Part shown: positions 1 through 6,201 of the stretch, piece after piece
Layout of the letters: every line of letters starts with the position of its first letter
Position numbering within the stretch: the first letter of the stretch is position 1
DNA from: Comamonadaceae bacterium
GTDB taxonomy: Bacteria > Pseudomonadota > Gammaproteobacteria > Burkholderiales > Burkholderiaceae
Reading direction: 5' to 3'
Length of the DNA: 8,274 nucleotides
Assembly (NCBI GenBank): GCA_947377705.1
Contig: CANCGU010000113.1
Location: 1-8,274, forward strand
The notes under the pieces: model-generated
Database searches by the model: none
Told to the model about the DNA's origin: nothing
The model's input: the letters and a program-made list of their open reading frames with translations, nothing else
Program-made: the position numbers and the translations under genes

Positions 1-527
1 GCAAAAGCCCATCGCCAACCTAAGGTGTCGGTCAGCAGCCCCCCAAACAATTGACCTGCTGTGATGCCCAGCATGGTGCCCAAACCTACGCGGGCTAAGG
101 TTTCTTGACGGTGCTCGTAATGCACCACGTCGCCCACCCACGCCAATGAGAGTGGAATGATGGCGGCGGCGGCCAACGCCGTGCCTACGCGTACAGCCAC
201 GAGAAACGGTAAATCCGCACTGAGCGCCGATAGCAAGCTGCCCACGCTGCAACCGATGGTCGCCAGCATGACCACGCGGCACTTGCCAAAACGGTCACCC
301 ACAGGGCCATAAAACAGCTGCATCAAGCCATAAGCAATCGCAAAGAACGAGATGACCTTCGACACCTCGCTGATCGGTGCGTGAAACACCCGCGACAACT
401 CGGGCAGCATGGGATCGCAAATGCGTTGCAGTGCCATGCTGGAGCAGGTCGCCAATGACAACAAAAAAATCGTCCGACGGACAGTCGGCGATAGGGCGTG
501 AGGGGAGGGGGAGGCAGAAGACTTCAA
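1..527 (-). CDS. MFS transporter, N-terminal part (gene runs off the left edge)
   Basis: This is the first 175 residues of an inner-membrane secondary transporter of the major facilitator superfamily. The translation shows a polar N-terminus, then hydrophobic segments near residues 19-36, 56-75, 85-103, 107-128 and 145-165. The family motif A in the loop between helices 2 and 3 reads GPVGDRFGKCR (residues 74-84). The DPMLPEL motif after helix 1 and GGLLTDTLGWRWAF at the fragment's end are typical of the drug/metabolite exporter branches. About half or more of a normal ~400-residue protein lies outside the window. The start is uncertain. In-frame stops lie just upstream, and the only start codon before helix 1 is TTG at 527; the first in-frame ATG (437) lies inside helix 1. 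No good Shine-Dalgarno precedes the TTG. It is divergent from the nuclease gene at 621. The substrate cannot be read from this part. Confidence 0.85.
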   Translation of the reverse strand, partial: MKSSASPSPHALSPTVRRTIFLLSLATCSSMALQRICDPMLPELSRVFHAPISEVSKVISFFAIAYGLMQLFYGPVGDRFGKCRVVMLATIGCSVGSLLSALSADLPFLVAVRVGTALAAAAIIPLSLAWVGDVVHYEHRQETLARVGLGTMLGITAGQLFGGLLTDTLGWRWAF

Positions 528-620
528 AGCATCTTGACTTTACTATGTGGCGCGCTGTCAATTTCGATGAATAACCATTAAAAGTAATAAATGTGACTTT
601 TGCGGTTTAGCATTCCATGA

Positions 621-1181
621 ATGAAAAAAATTGTTACTTTGAGTGCTTTGATGTTGGGAGCGTTGGTGTATGCCATGCTGTCCACCGTGATGGGCGCTGC
701 AGCCACGGCAAATTCGACCGTGCAACAGCAAGGCCTTCAGGCGGAGGTGTTGGGTGTTTACTTCACGCCACCGACAGGTGCGGCAGCAGCGATTGTGCAA
801 GCCATTGATGCCAGCGAGCGTGAGGTGCTGGTACAGGCGTACGGCTTTACACACAACGCGATTGCCCAAGCCTTGGTTCGGGCACATCAGCGTGGCGTGG
901 CTGTGCAAGTGCTGCTAGACAAGAAGAGCAAAACCTCAAATCACTATGTCATTGATTTGTTGACGCAAGCGCAAATCGATGTGCGCCATGATGGCAAACA
1001 TGCCATCGCACACAACAAGGTGATGGTGATTGACGCGTCCATCGTCATCACAGGCAGCTTCAACTTCACCAATTCGGCCGAGACCCGCAACGCGGAGAAC
1101 TTCCTGGTGCTCAAGTCTGCTGAACTCGCGCAGCGTTACCGAGCCCAGTGGCAAAACCATTGGGCGCATGGCTCCGAATAA
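621..1181 (+). CDS. exported phospholipase D-family nuclease (single HKD motif)
   Basis: This 186-residue protein resembles the Nuc-type, EDTA-resistant endonucleases of the phospholipase D superfamily, which act as homodimers because each chain carries one HKD motif. The N-terminus (MKK, then hydrophobic residues 4-25, with Ala-rich residues 26-30) looks like a Sec signal peptide, with cleavage probably near residue 30. Export to the periplasm or outside is therefore likely. The catalytic motif is H131-x-K133-x4-D138 followed by x6-GSFN (145-148), and N159 and E160 fit the usual trailing residues. The length matches the family's short members. The start is fixed because an in-frame TGA lies directly before ATG 621. 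No Shine-Dalgarno is visible. The natural substrate could be DNA, RNA or phospholipid; nuclease is the family-based guess. The flanking genes give no hint of a partner. Confidence 0.88.
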   Translation: MKKIVTLSALMLGALVYAMLSTVMGAAATANSTVQQQGLQAEVLGVYFTPPTGAAAAIVQAIDASEREVLVQAYGFTHNAIAQALVRAHQRGVAVQVLLDKKSKTSNHYVIDLLTQAQIDVRHDGKHAIAHNKVMVIDASIVITGSFNFTNSAETRNAENFLVLKSAELAQRYRAQWQNHWAHGSE

Positions 1182-1243
1182 GGGTTTGCAAAGTCAGATT
1201 TAGTCTGCCAGCTCTAATAGCGCACCATTTCAGCGCAAAACGC

Positions 1244-1271
1244 TTGTCAAACCTGAACTTCTCTTTAGAAT
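1244..1271 (+). promoter_or_regulatory. sigma-70-type promoter of the phasin gene
   Basis: A -35 box TTGTCA (1244-1249; 5 of 6 to consensus) and a -10 box TAGAAT (1266-1271; 5 of 6) are separated by 16 bases. Transcription would start near 1278, giving a leader of about 80 bases before the phasin ATG at 1360. It is the best promoter match I found in the window, which fits the high expression known for phasins. Confidence 0.75.
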
Positions 1272-1279
1272 CCGATCTA

Positions 1280-1294
1280 TGCTGCACTGCAACA
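1280..1294. promoter_or_regulatory. candidate operator dyad at the phasin transcription start (PhaR-like)
   Basis: The sequence TGCTGCA-C-TGCAACA is an inverted repeat with 6 of 7 paired positions, centred on 1287. It sits right at or just after the predicted transcription start, where a bound repressor would block initiation. In PHA-storing bacteria, phasin genes are repressed by PhaR, which binds TGC/GCA-rich dyads near phaP promoters and lets go when PHA granules form. Assigning this dyad to PhaR is an inference; no phaR gene is in the window. Confidence 0.45.
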
Positions 1295-1359
1295 TAACTC
1301 TGGCCAATACGCAGGGTTCAGAGCAGTTTGACCATCCTTTTTAATTTTGGAGATTTGAA

Positions 1360-1905
1360 ATGACTTTGACCCCTGAACAAGTGATCGCCGCCAACAAAGC
1401 AAACCTGGAAACTTTGGTGGGTTTGACCAACAAGGCTTTCTCTGGTGTGGAACAACTCATCGAGTTGAATTTGGCTGCTGCAAAAAGCACTTTGGCTGAT
1501 TCACAAAAACAAACCAACGCCGCTTTGAGCGTGAAAGACGCGCAAGAGTTGTTGGCTTTGCAAGCCAGCTTGTTCCAGCCTTTGGCTGAAAAGGCTGTGG
1601 CTTACAACCGTCACCTGGTTGAAATCGCAACAGGCACAGGCTCGCACTTCCAAGGTCACTTGGAGGCCAAAGTGGCTGAAGCTCAAAAAGCATTCCACGC
1701 CATGGTGGACAACGCTGCAAAAAATGCACCTGCTGGTTCTGAAGCTGCTGTGGCTGCTTTCAAGACGGCTGTGTCTGCTGGCAACAATGCTTTGGAATCT
1801 GTGCAAAAAGCGGTCAAGCAAGCCACAGACGTTGCTGAAGCCAACTACAAAAACATCGCTGCAACAGCTTTGAACGCTGGTAAGCCCGCTGCCAAAAAGC
1901 GTTAA
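1360..1905 (+). CDS. phaP: phasin family protein (PHA granule-associated)
   Basis: This 181-residue protein belongs to the betaproteobacterial phasin family. Phasins are small amphipathic proteins that coat polyhydroxyalkanoate granules in the cytoplasm and limit their size. Family features seen are the opening TPEQVIAANKANLETL, the following GVEQLIELNLAAAK, a largely helical Ala/Lys/Gln-rich body without Cys or Trp, and a basic tail (GKPAAKKR). No signal peptide or membrane helix is present. ATG 1360 has a clear GGAGA (1349-1353) six bases upstream. The gene stands alone between its own promoter and terminator. Codon use is skewed: 15 of 18 leucines are TTG and alanine is mostly GCT, unlike the CTG/GCC-rich neighbours, which suggests high-expression adaptation. 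The phasin call is firm; which phasin paralogue it is cannot be told. Confidence 0.93.
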   Translation: MTLTPEQVIAANKANLETLVGLTNKAFSGVEQLIELNLAAAKSTLADSQKQTNAALSVKDAQELLALQASLFQPLAEKAVAYNRHLVEIATGTGSHFQGHLEAKVAEAQKAFHAMVDNAAKNAPAGSEAAVAAFKTAVSAGNNALESVQKAVKQATDVAEANYKNIAATALNAGKPAAKKR

Positions 1906-1931
1906 TTTTTAAGGTTCTCCAAGACCTTGTG

Positions 1932-1960
1932 AAACGGCTCCTACGGGAGCCGTTTTTCTT
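1932..1960 (+). terminator. intrinsic terminator of the phasin gene
   Basis: A perfect 10-bp stem, AAACGGCTCC (1932-1941) with GGAGCCGTTT (1946-1955), closes a TACG loop, and a T-rich tract follows (TTTTTCTT ending at 1960). The C(UACG)G loop belongs to the unusually stable UNCG tetraloop class. It lies 26 bases after the phasin stop codon. Confidence 0.93.
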
Positions 1961-1977
1961 TGGTACCCTCACAACAC

Positions 1978-1984
1978 AGGAGGG
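1978..1984 (+). promoter_or_regulatory. strong ribosome binding site that sets the GTG start at 1990
   Basis: AGGAGGG matches the anti-Shine-Dalgarno core fully and lies five bases before GTG 1990. This favours that GTG over the in-frame TTG at 1960, which falls in the T-tract of the phasin terminator and would place this site inside the coding region. Confidence 0.85.
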
Positions 1985-1989
1985 CAGCG

Positions 1990-3099
1990 GTGGACAAAGT
2001 TGATGGCGTAGTGATTGGCGCAGGTGTCGTGGGTTTAGCGGTGGCGCGTGCATTGATTCAAGCTGCGCCTGAATCGTCGCGCGAGTGGTTGGTGCTGGAC
2101 GCGGCAGATGCGATTGGCACAGGCACCAGCTCGCGCAACAGTGAAGTCATTCATGCGGGCATCTATTACCCACCTGGCTCGCTCAAGGCGCAGCTGTGCG
2201 TGCAAGGCCTGCGCATGCTGTATGCCTATGCCGCAGAGCGTGGGGTGTCGCACCAACGCTGTGGCAAATTGATTGTGGCCACACATGTTGACCAACGGCC
2301 TGCGCTCGATGCTCTTTTGCGCAAAGCACACGCCAACGGCGTGACCGATTTGGTGATGCTCACCGCGGAGCAAGCCCAAGCGATGGAGCCTGCGCTGTCG
2401 TGCGTGGCGGCCTTGCATTCGCCTAGCACCGGCATTGTGGACAGCCACGCCCTGATGCTGAGCCTGCAAGGTGATTTTGAAAACGCAGGCGGACTCGTTG
2501 CCCTGAATGCAAGCGTGGTTTCTGCCGTGTGTCGCGACGATGGCATCGTGCTGCGCATGGCCGATGGCTCAGAGTTGTTGGCACAAACGGTCGTGAATGC
2601 CGCAGGGCTGACCGCACCTTGGCTGGCGAAACACTTTGAAGGCTTGGCCGCACCGCATGTGCCGCAAGCGTACTTTGCCAAAGGCAACTACTTCACGCTG
2701 TCGGGTAAATCGCCCTTCTCACACTTGATTTACCCGGTGCCCGAAGCCGCAGGCTTGGGCGTTCATTTGACGCTGGACCTTGGCGGTCAGGCCAAATTTG
2801 GCCCTGATGTGCAGTGGGTGGATGGCCCTGACGATTTGGTGGTGTCTGTGGCGCATGAACAAGCGTTTTACAACGAGGTGCGCAAGTATTGGCCGGCCTT
2901 GAGCGAGGGGGCGCTACAGCCAGGTTATGCCGGTATTCGTCCCAAAATCTCTGGCCCCAACGATGCAGCAGCAGACTTTTGCATCCAAGGACCCGCCGTG
3001 CATGGGGTGAAAGGCTTGGTGAATTTGTTTGGCATTGAGTCGCCAGGCCTGACCAGCTCGTTGGCCATCGGTGATGCGGTTGTCAAAGCCTTGCAGTAA
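1990..3099 (+). CDS. FAD-dependent oxidoreductase, L-2-hydroxyglutarate dehydrogenase type
   Basis: This 369-residue flavoprotein belongs to the DAO superfamily and most resembles L-2-hydroxyglutarate dehydrogenase/oxidase (L2HGDH, LhgO), which oxidises L-2-hydroxyglutarate to 2-oxoglutarate and passes electrons to the quinone pool or another acceptor. The N-terminal Rossmann motif is [16 protein letters not shown] (7-22, G10-x-G12-x-x-G15), with the acidic D37 ending the second strand. The stretch around residues 50-70 ([18 protein letters not shown]) and the C-terminal [17 protein letters not shown] (348-364) are characteristic of this subfamily. It is shorter than E. coli LhgO, as I recall that length, but both ends look complete. 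No membrane helix is seen. The NlpC/P60 gene starts 10 bases after its stop, so the two may share a transcript. The exact 2-hydroxyacid substrate is not proven. Confidence 0.87.
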   Translation: MDKVDGVVIGAGVVGLAVARALIQAAPESSREWLVLDAADAIGTGTSSRNSEVIHAGIYYPPGSLKAQLCVQGLRMLYAYAAERGVSHQRCGKLIVATHVDQRPALDALLRKAHANGVTDLVMLTAEQAQAMEPALSCVAALHSPSTGIVDSHALMLSLQGDFENAGGLVALNASVVSAVCRDDGIVLRMADGSELLAQTVVNAAGLTAPWLAKHFEGLAAPHVPQAYFAKGNYFTLSGKSPFSHLIYPVPEAAGLGVHLTLDLGGQAKFGPDVQWVDGPDDLVVSVAHEQAFYNEVRKYWPALSEGALQPGYAGIRPKISGPNDAAADFCIQGPAVHGVKGLVNLFGIESPGLTSSLAIGDAVVKALQ

Positions 3100-3109
3100 A
3101 GTCATTCAC

Positions 3110-3604
3110 ATGAACAAACGTTTATTTTTGGGTATGTGTGTGACGCCACTTTTATTTGCTTGTTCGACCGCGTCGCGTCAATCTGCCTCAACAGCGTCTA
3201 CCTCGCAAAGTTTTCCCAACTATCCGTCCAAGCGGCAAGACATCGTCATCCAAGCCATGGCCATGCTAGACCGCGGGTACACCTACGGCGGGAAAAAACT
3301 GCACACGGGGTTTGATTGCTCAGGCCTGGTGACCTTTGTTTACAAGGAGTCCGCAGGCATTCCACTCAAGGGCAGTGCGGCGCAAATGGCTGAGGTAGCT
3401 AAATCAATTGATGCCAACCAAGCTCACCCGGGTGATTTGGTATTTTTCAACACCTTGGGCAGCCCGTTTTCGCATGTGGGTATCTACATCGGCTCTGGCA
3501 AATTCATCCATGCGGCGAACGAAAAAACGGGCGTGCGGTCAGAACGTTTGGACCATACGTATTGGTCCAAACGTTTCGAGGGGTATCGCACGCTCTTCGC
3601 TTGA
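3110..3604 (+). CDS. NlpC/P60 (C40) cell-wall peptidase, probable lipoprotein
   Basis: This is a 164-residue cysteine peptidase of the NlpC/P60 family. These enzymes cut peptide stems of peptidoglycan, usually at the D-Glu to diamino-acid bond. The catalytic Cys is C70 in FDCSGLV, the His is H122 in SHVGIYIGSG, and the third polar residue is H134 in KFIHAA. The N-terminus (MNKRLFLGMCVTPLLFACST) looks like a lipoprotein signal with C18 as the lipidated residue, although Phe at -2 is atypical. A Ser/Thr-rich linker (19-36) follows. ATG 3110 is chosen because it starts directly at the signal peptide; in-frame ATGs at 3071 and 3074 lie inside the previous gene. The Shine-Dalgarno is weak (TAAAG), so coupling to the upstream gene is plausible. 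A perfect inverted repeat lies in its last codons. Confidence 0.9.
   Translation: MNKRLFLGMCVTPLLFACSTASRQSASTASTSQSFPNYPSKRQDIVIQAMAMLDRGYTYGGKKLHTGFDCSGLVTFVYKESAGIPLKGSAAQMAEVAKSIDANQAHPGDLVFFNTLGSPFSHVGIYIGSGKFIHAANEKTGVRSERLDHTYWSKRFEGYRTLFA
3543..3575. repeat. perfect 13-bp inverted repeat inside the 3' end of the NlpC/P60 gene
   Basis: AACGTTTGGACCA (3543-3555) and TGGTCCAAACGTT (3563-3575) are exact reverse complements around a 7-base centre, TACGTAT. The arms could extend by one G-U pair in RNA. The repeat codes for part of RLDHTYWSKRF in the peptidase. It ends 27 bases before that gene's stop codon and 37 bases past the pyrD stop on the other strand, so transcripts from both genes would fold it. 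No T-run follows on either side, so it is not a classical intrinsic terminator. Confidence 0.85.
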
Positions 3605-3611
3605 TGCCTTA

Positions 3612-4703
3612 TCAGGCTTGGGTGCGAATAGCCTGTGCGGCTTCTTTCACCAGCGCAGGGCCTTTGTAGATGAGGCCGGTGTAAATCTGCACCACGTCTG
3701 CGCCTGCTTTGATTTTGGCCACGGCATCAGCGCCGCTCAAAATGCCGCCCACGCCGATGATGGGGAAGTTGGGGCCCATGGCGGCACGCAGCTGGCGAAT
3801 TACTTCATTGCTTTTCTCAAACACGGGTGCGCCTGAGAGGCCGCCGGTTTCCTCCGCATGCGTCAAGCCTTGCACGGCGTCGCGAGCGATGGTGGTGTTG
3901 GTGGCAATCACGCCCCACAAACTTGCTGATGCGGGCGCGCCTTCCGTGACGCAATGACGCTTCAACGTCGCGGCAATCACTGCCACTTGGTCACGGTCCA
4001 AATCAGGCGCAATTTTGATGAACACGGGAACTTGCTTGTGGTGCTGTTGGGCCAGCTCGGCACGGCGTTTGGCGAGCGTACCAATGAGCGCATCCAGCGC
4101 TTCGTCGCTTTGCAATTCGCGCAGGTTTTTGGTGTTGGGGCTAGAAATGTTGACTGTCACGTAGTCGGCGTGCGGGTACACGCCGTCTAGGCAAATGAGG
4201 TAGTCGTCAGCCGCGTTTTCGATGGGCGTAGCTGCGTTCTTACCGATGTTCAGGCCCAAGAGCATGGGCGTGCCGCCGTGTTTGGACGAATTCGTGCGGA
4301 ACTTCGCCAGCTTCACGTTGGCCAAAAAGGCATCCAAGCCTTCGTTGTTAAAGCCAAGGCGGTTGATCAACGCGTTGGCTTCAGGTAAGCGGAACATACG
4401 CGGCTTGGGGTTGCCGGGTTGGCCTTTCGGTGTGACCGTGCCGACTTCCACAAAGCCAAAACCCATCGCAGCCAAGCCGTCAATGCAGTGGGCGTTTTTG
4501 TCCAAGCCTGCGGCTAGACCGACGCGGTTGGGAAAGGTCAAGCCCGCCAGTTGAACAGGGTCTTGCACGCGCTCTTGGCAATAGGCCCAAGCCAGCGGTG
4601 TGTTTTGTGTGCGGGCCAGCATGGCCAGCGTGTGCTCATGGGCGGTTTCGGCATCCATGGCGAACAGAAAAGGGCGGGCGAGTGAATAGGGTAACAACGA
4701 CAT
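3612..4703 (-). CDS. pyrD: dihydroorotate dehydrogenase (quinone), class 2
   Basis: PyrD oxidises dihydroorotate to orotate, the fourth step of pyrimidine synthesis. It uses FMN and passes electrons to the quinone pool at the inner membrane. The 363-residue length and an N-terminal amphipathic segment ([19 protein letters not shown]) mark the membrane-associated class 2. Conserved elements are [10 protein letters not shown] (61-70, with K69), NRLGFNNEG (114-122), LGLNIGKN (149-156), NISSPNT (185-191, where S188 is the expected class 2 catalytic serine), FIKIAPD (228-234), ATNTT (267-271), and the FMN phosphate-binding GVGGI and YTGLIYKGP near the end. ATG 4703 is preferred over the in-frame TTG at 4715; a GAGA lies shortly upstream. 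It converges on the NlpC/P60 gene and diverges from rpiA. Confidence 0.96.
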   Translation of the reverse strand: MSLLPYSLARPFLFAMDAETAHEHTLAMLARTQNTPLAWAYCQERVQDPVQLAGLTFPNRVGLAAGLDKNAHCIDGLAAMGFGFVEVGTVTPKGQPGNPKPRMFRLPEANALINRLGFNNEGLDAFLANVKLAKFRTNSSKHGGTPMLLGLNIGKNAATPIENAADDYLICLDGVYPHADYVTVNISSPNTKNLRELQSDEALDALIGTLAKRRAELAQQHHKQVPVFIKIAPDLDRDQVAVIAATLKRHCVTEGAPASASLWGVIATNTTIARDAVQGLTHAEETGGLSGAPVFEKSNEVIRQLRAAMGPNFPIIGVGGILSGADAVAKIKAGADVVQIYTGLIYKGPALVKEAAQAIRTQA

Positions 4704-4744
4704 GGATAATCTCAAGCTTTTATAGAACCCTCGGATTTTCGCCC
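4704..4744. promoter_or_regulatory. 41-base divergent promoter region between pyrD and rpiA
   Basis: Both genes must start transcription from or near this short gap. Overlapping AT-rich -10-like boxes are visible: TATAGA (4721-4726) for rpiA, with a poor -35 match ACGACA 18 bases upstream (4697-4702, inside pyrD), and TATAAA on the minus strand (4724-4719) for pyrD, with no good -35. Both leaders would be very short (about 8-12 bases), and rpiA has no visible Shine-Dalgarno. The assignment is tentative; promoters further inside the neighbouring genes are possible. Confidence 0.4.
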
Positions 4745-5443
4745 ATGAACACGCCTACCCATGCCGCACCTTTGTCTCAAGATGAATTGAAAACTTTGGT
4801 GGGCCAAGCCGCCTTGCAATACGTGGTGCCCGGCGAAGTGGTGGGCGTGGGCACAGGCTCGACGGTGAACAAGTTCATCGACGCCTTGGCTACCATGAAA
4901 GACCAAATCAAAGGGGCGGTGTCTAGCTCGGTGGCCTCTACCGAACGCTTGCAAGCTTTGGGCATCCCCGTGTTTGAAGCTGCGGATGTGGAAAGCCTGT
5001 CGGTGTATATCGACGGGGCTGATGAAATCGATCACCAAGGCCACATGGTCAAAGGCGGTGGCGCTGCCTTGACCCGCGAAAAAATTGTGGCTGCGCAATC
5101 CAAAATGTTTGTCTGCATTGCCGATGAAAGTAAGTTGGTCGACGCACTGGGCGCGTTCCCCTTGCCGGTCGAAGTCATCCCCATGGCTACCGCGCGCGTG
5201 ATGCGCCAATTCACGGCGATGGGCGGCACCGCCAAACTGCGTTTGAAAGATGGCCAACCTTTGGTGACCGACAACGGCCAACACATCGTCGATGTGACGG
5301 GTTTGAAAATCAGCAACCCATTGCAGTTTGAAACCGACGTCAGCCAATGGCCGGGTGTGGTGACCGTGGGTGTGTTCGCGCACCAAAAAGCCCAAGTGTG
5401 TTTGCTGGGTACTTCAACCGGCGTGAAGACGCTGAAGTTTTGA
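4745..5443 (+). CDS. rpiA: ribose-5-phosphate isomerase A
   Basis: RpiA interconverts ribose 5-phosphate and ribulose 5-phosphate in the non-oxidative pentose phosphate pathway, in the cytoplasm. The 232-residue length is close to other bacterial RpiA proteins. Hallmarks are the phosphate-binding [13 protein letters not shown] (33-45), SSVASTERL (61-69), the catalytic YIDGADEID (88-96; D90 and D93 match the E. coli active-site aspartates), and [12 protein letters not shown] (103-114), with K103 and the general base E112. The C-terminus [11 protein letters not shown] is also typical. ATG 4745 fits the family N-terminus, although no Shine-Dalgarno precedes it. Its TGA overlaps the TTG start of the next gene. 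Confidence 0.96.
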   Translation: MNTPTHAAPLSQDELKTLVGQAALQYVVPGEVVGVGTGSTVNKFIDALATMKDQIKGAVSSSVASTERLQALGIPVFEAADVESLSVYIDGADEIDHQGHMVKGGGAALTREKIVAAQSKMFVCIADESKLVDALGAFPLPVEVIPMATARVMRQFTAMGGTAKLRLKDGQPLVTDNGQHIVDVTGLKISNPLQFETDVSQWPGVVTVGVFAHQKAQVCLLGTSTGVKTLKF

Positions 5444-6132
5444 AAAGCCTAGGGTCGTCCTACCGCGCCTTGGTGCTGGGTGCCTCGGGTGCGCTAGGGA
5501 ATGCTTTTGTTGAGGCCTTGCAGGCCGATGCGGCATGTGTGGAAGTGGTGGGCTTGTCGCGCAGCTCACAACCCGCGTTTCGTTTAGAAGACGAAGCCAG
5601 CATGGCTGCTGTGGCAGCTTCATTGTCAGGCCCGTTTCACCTCATCATGGATGCCACGGGCGCACTCACCATCGACGGGCGGAGGCCTGAAAAAAACATG
5701 GGCGCACTCAACGCCACGCAGTTGGCCCGTGCGTTCGAGGTCAACACCATCGGCCCTGCGTTGTTGCTCAAACACTTTGTGCCTTTGCTGGCGACCGAAC
5801 AACGTAGCATCTACGCCAAGTTGTCGGCCCGTGTGGGCAGCATCAGCGACAACCACAAAGGCGGTTGGTATGGTTACCGCGCTGCCAAGGCTGCGTTGAA
5901 CATGGTGCTGCAAACTGCGGCGATTGAAGCGGCACGCAAACGCCCGCACTTGGTGGTGGCGGCCATGCAGCCGGGCACAGTGGCATCCAATTTGTCAGCG
6001 CCGTTTGTGCCTGCGCAAGACTGCCTCACACCTGCGCAATCGGTGGCGGGTCTGCTTAGCGCTTTGGATGATTTGCCTGCACAAGCTGCTGCGCACTTTG
6101 TGGATTACAAAGGCGATGTCATCGCTTGGTGA
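5440..6132 (+). CDS. SDR-family oxidoreductase, C-factor type
   Basis: This is a 230-residue short-chain dehydrogenase/reductase, expected to bind NAD(P)(H) in the cytoplasm. The N-terminal cofactor motif is [10 protein letters not shown] (11-20), in place of the classical TGxxxGxG. Also visible are DATGA (71-75, the NNAG position), VNTIGP (101-106), the catalytic YRAAK (Y146, K150), and a serine at S129 or S134. The stretch [20 protein letters not shown] and the ending DYKGDVIAW match the group named after Myxococcus C-factor (CsgA). Most such proteins are uncharacterised enzymes, so a signalling role should not be assumed. The start is inferred: TTG 5440 overlaps the rpiA stop as TTGA, and the next candidates (TTG 5470, GTG 5473) would cut into the first beta strand. 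No strong Shine-Dalgarno is seen, so translation is probably coupled to rpiA. Substrate unknown. Confidence 0.86.
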   Translation: MKSLGSSYRALVLGASGALGNAFVEALQADAACVEVVGLSRSSQPAFRLEDEASMAAVAASLSGPFHLIMDATGALTIDGRRPEKNMGALNATQLARAFEVNTIGPALLLKHFVPLLATEQRSIYAKLSARVGSISDNHKGGWYGYRAAKAALNMVLQTAAIEAARKRPHLVVAAMQPGTVASNLSAPFVPAQDCLTPAQSVAGLLSALDDLPAQAAAHFVDYKGDVIAW

Positions 6133-6159
6133 TATCGGTCAATCAATTTTGAACAAATC

Positions 6160-6183
6160 AAAAACCCGCCGAAGCGGGTTTTT
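6160..6183. terminator. bidirectional intrinsic terminator between the SDR gene and dctP
   Basis: AAAAACCCGC (6160-6169) pairs perfectly with GCGGGTTTTT (6174-6183) around a CGAA loop. The GC core is flanked by A5 on one side and T5 on the other, so it can end transcripts from both directions. It lies 27 bases after the SDR stop and 18 bases after the dctP stop, as expected for convergent genes. Confidence 0.92.
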
Positions 6184-6201
6184 GCTTAAGTGCGTCAGAC
6201 C

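Noticed and set aside
295..561. Minus-strand open frame with an apparent ATG overlapping the MFS gene start
   Set aside because: It is out of frame with the clear MFS helices and motif A and has no membrane pattern.
534..561. TTGACT (plus, 534-539) and TTGACA (minus, 561-556) as promoter -35 boxes for the divergent MFS and nuclease genes
   Set aside because: No acceptable -10 box lies 16-18 bases downstream in either direction, so I did not call promoters.
463..630. Seven-base A runs near the starts of both the MFS (463-469) and nuclease (624-630) genes, as possible phase-variation tracts
   Set aside because: Runs of seven are common by chance and both fit ordinary codons (Ile-Phe-Leu and Lys-Lys-Ile); nothing else suggests switching.
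1188..1215. Small CAGA/TCTG hairpin after the nuclease gene as a terminator
   Set aside because: Only four pairs and no T-tract.
4712..5395. Long (227-codon) open frame on the minus strand opposite rpiA
   Set aside because: It is a His/Arg-rich shadow of rpiA with no recognisable domain, and rpiA is unmistakable on the plus strand.
6113..6125. Short palindrome GCGATG-T-CATCGC at the end of the SDR gene
   Set aside because: Six-base arms with a one-base centre cannot form an RNA hairpin, and a strong terminator lies just downstream.
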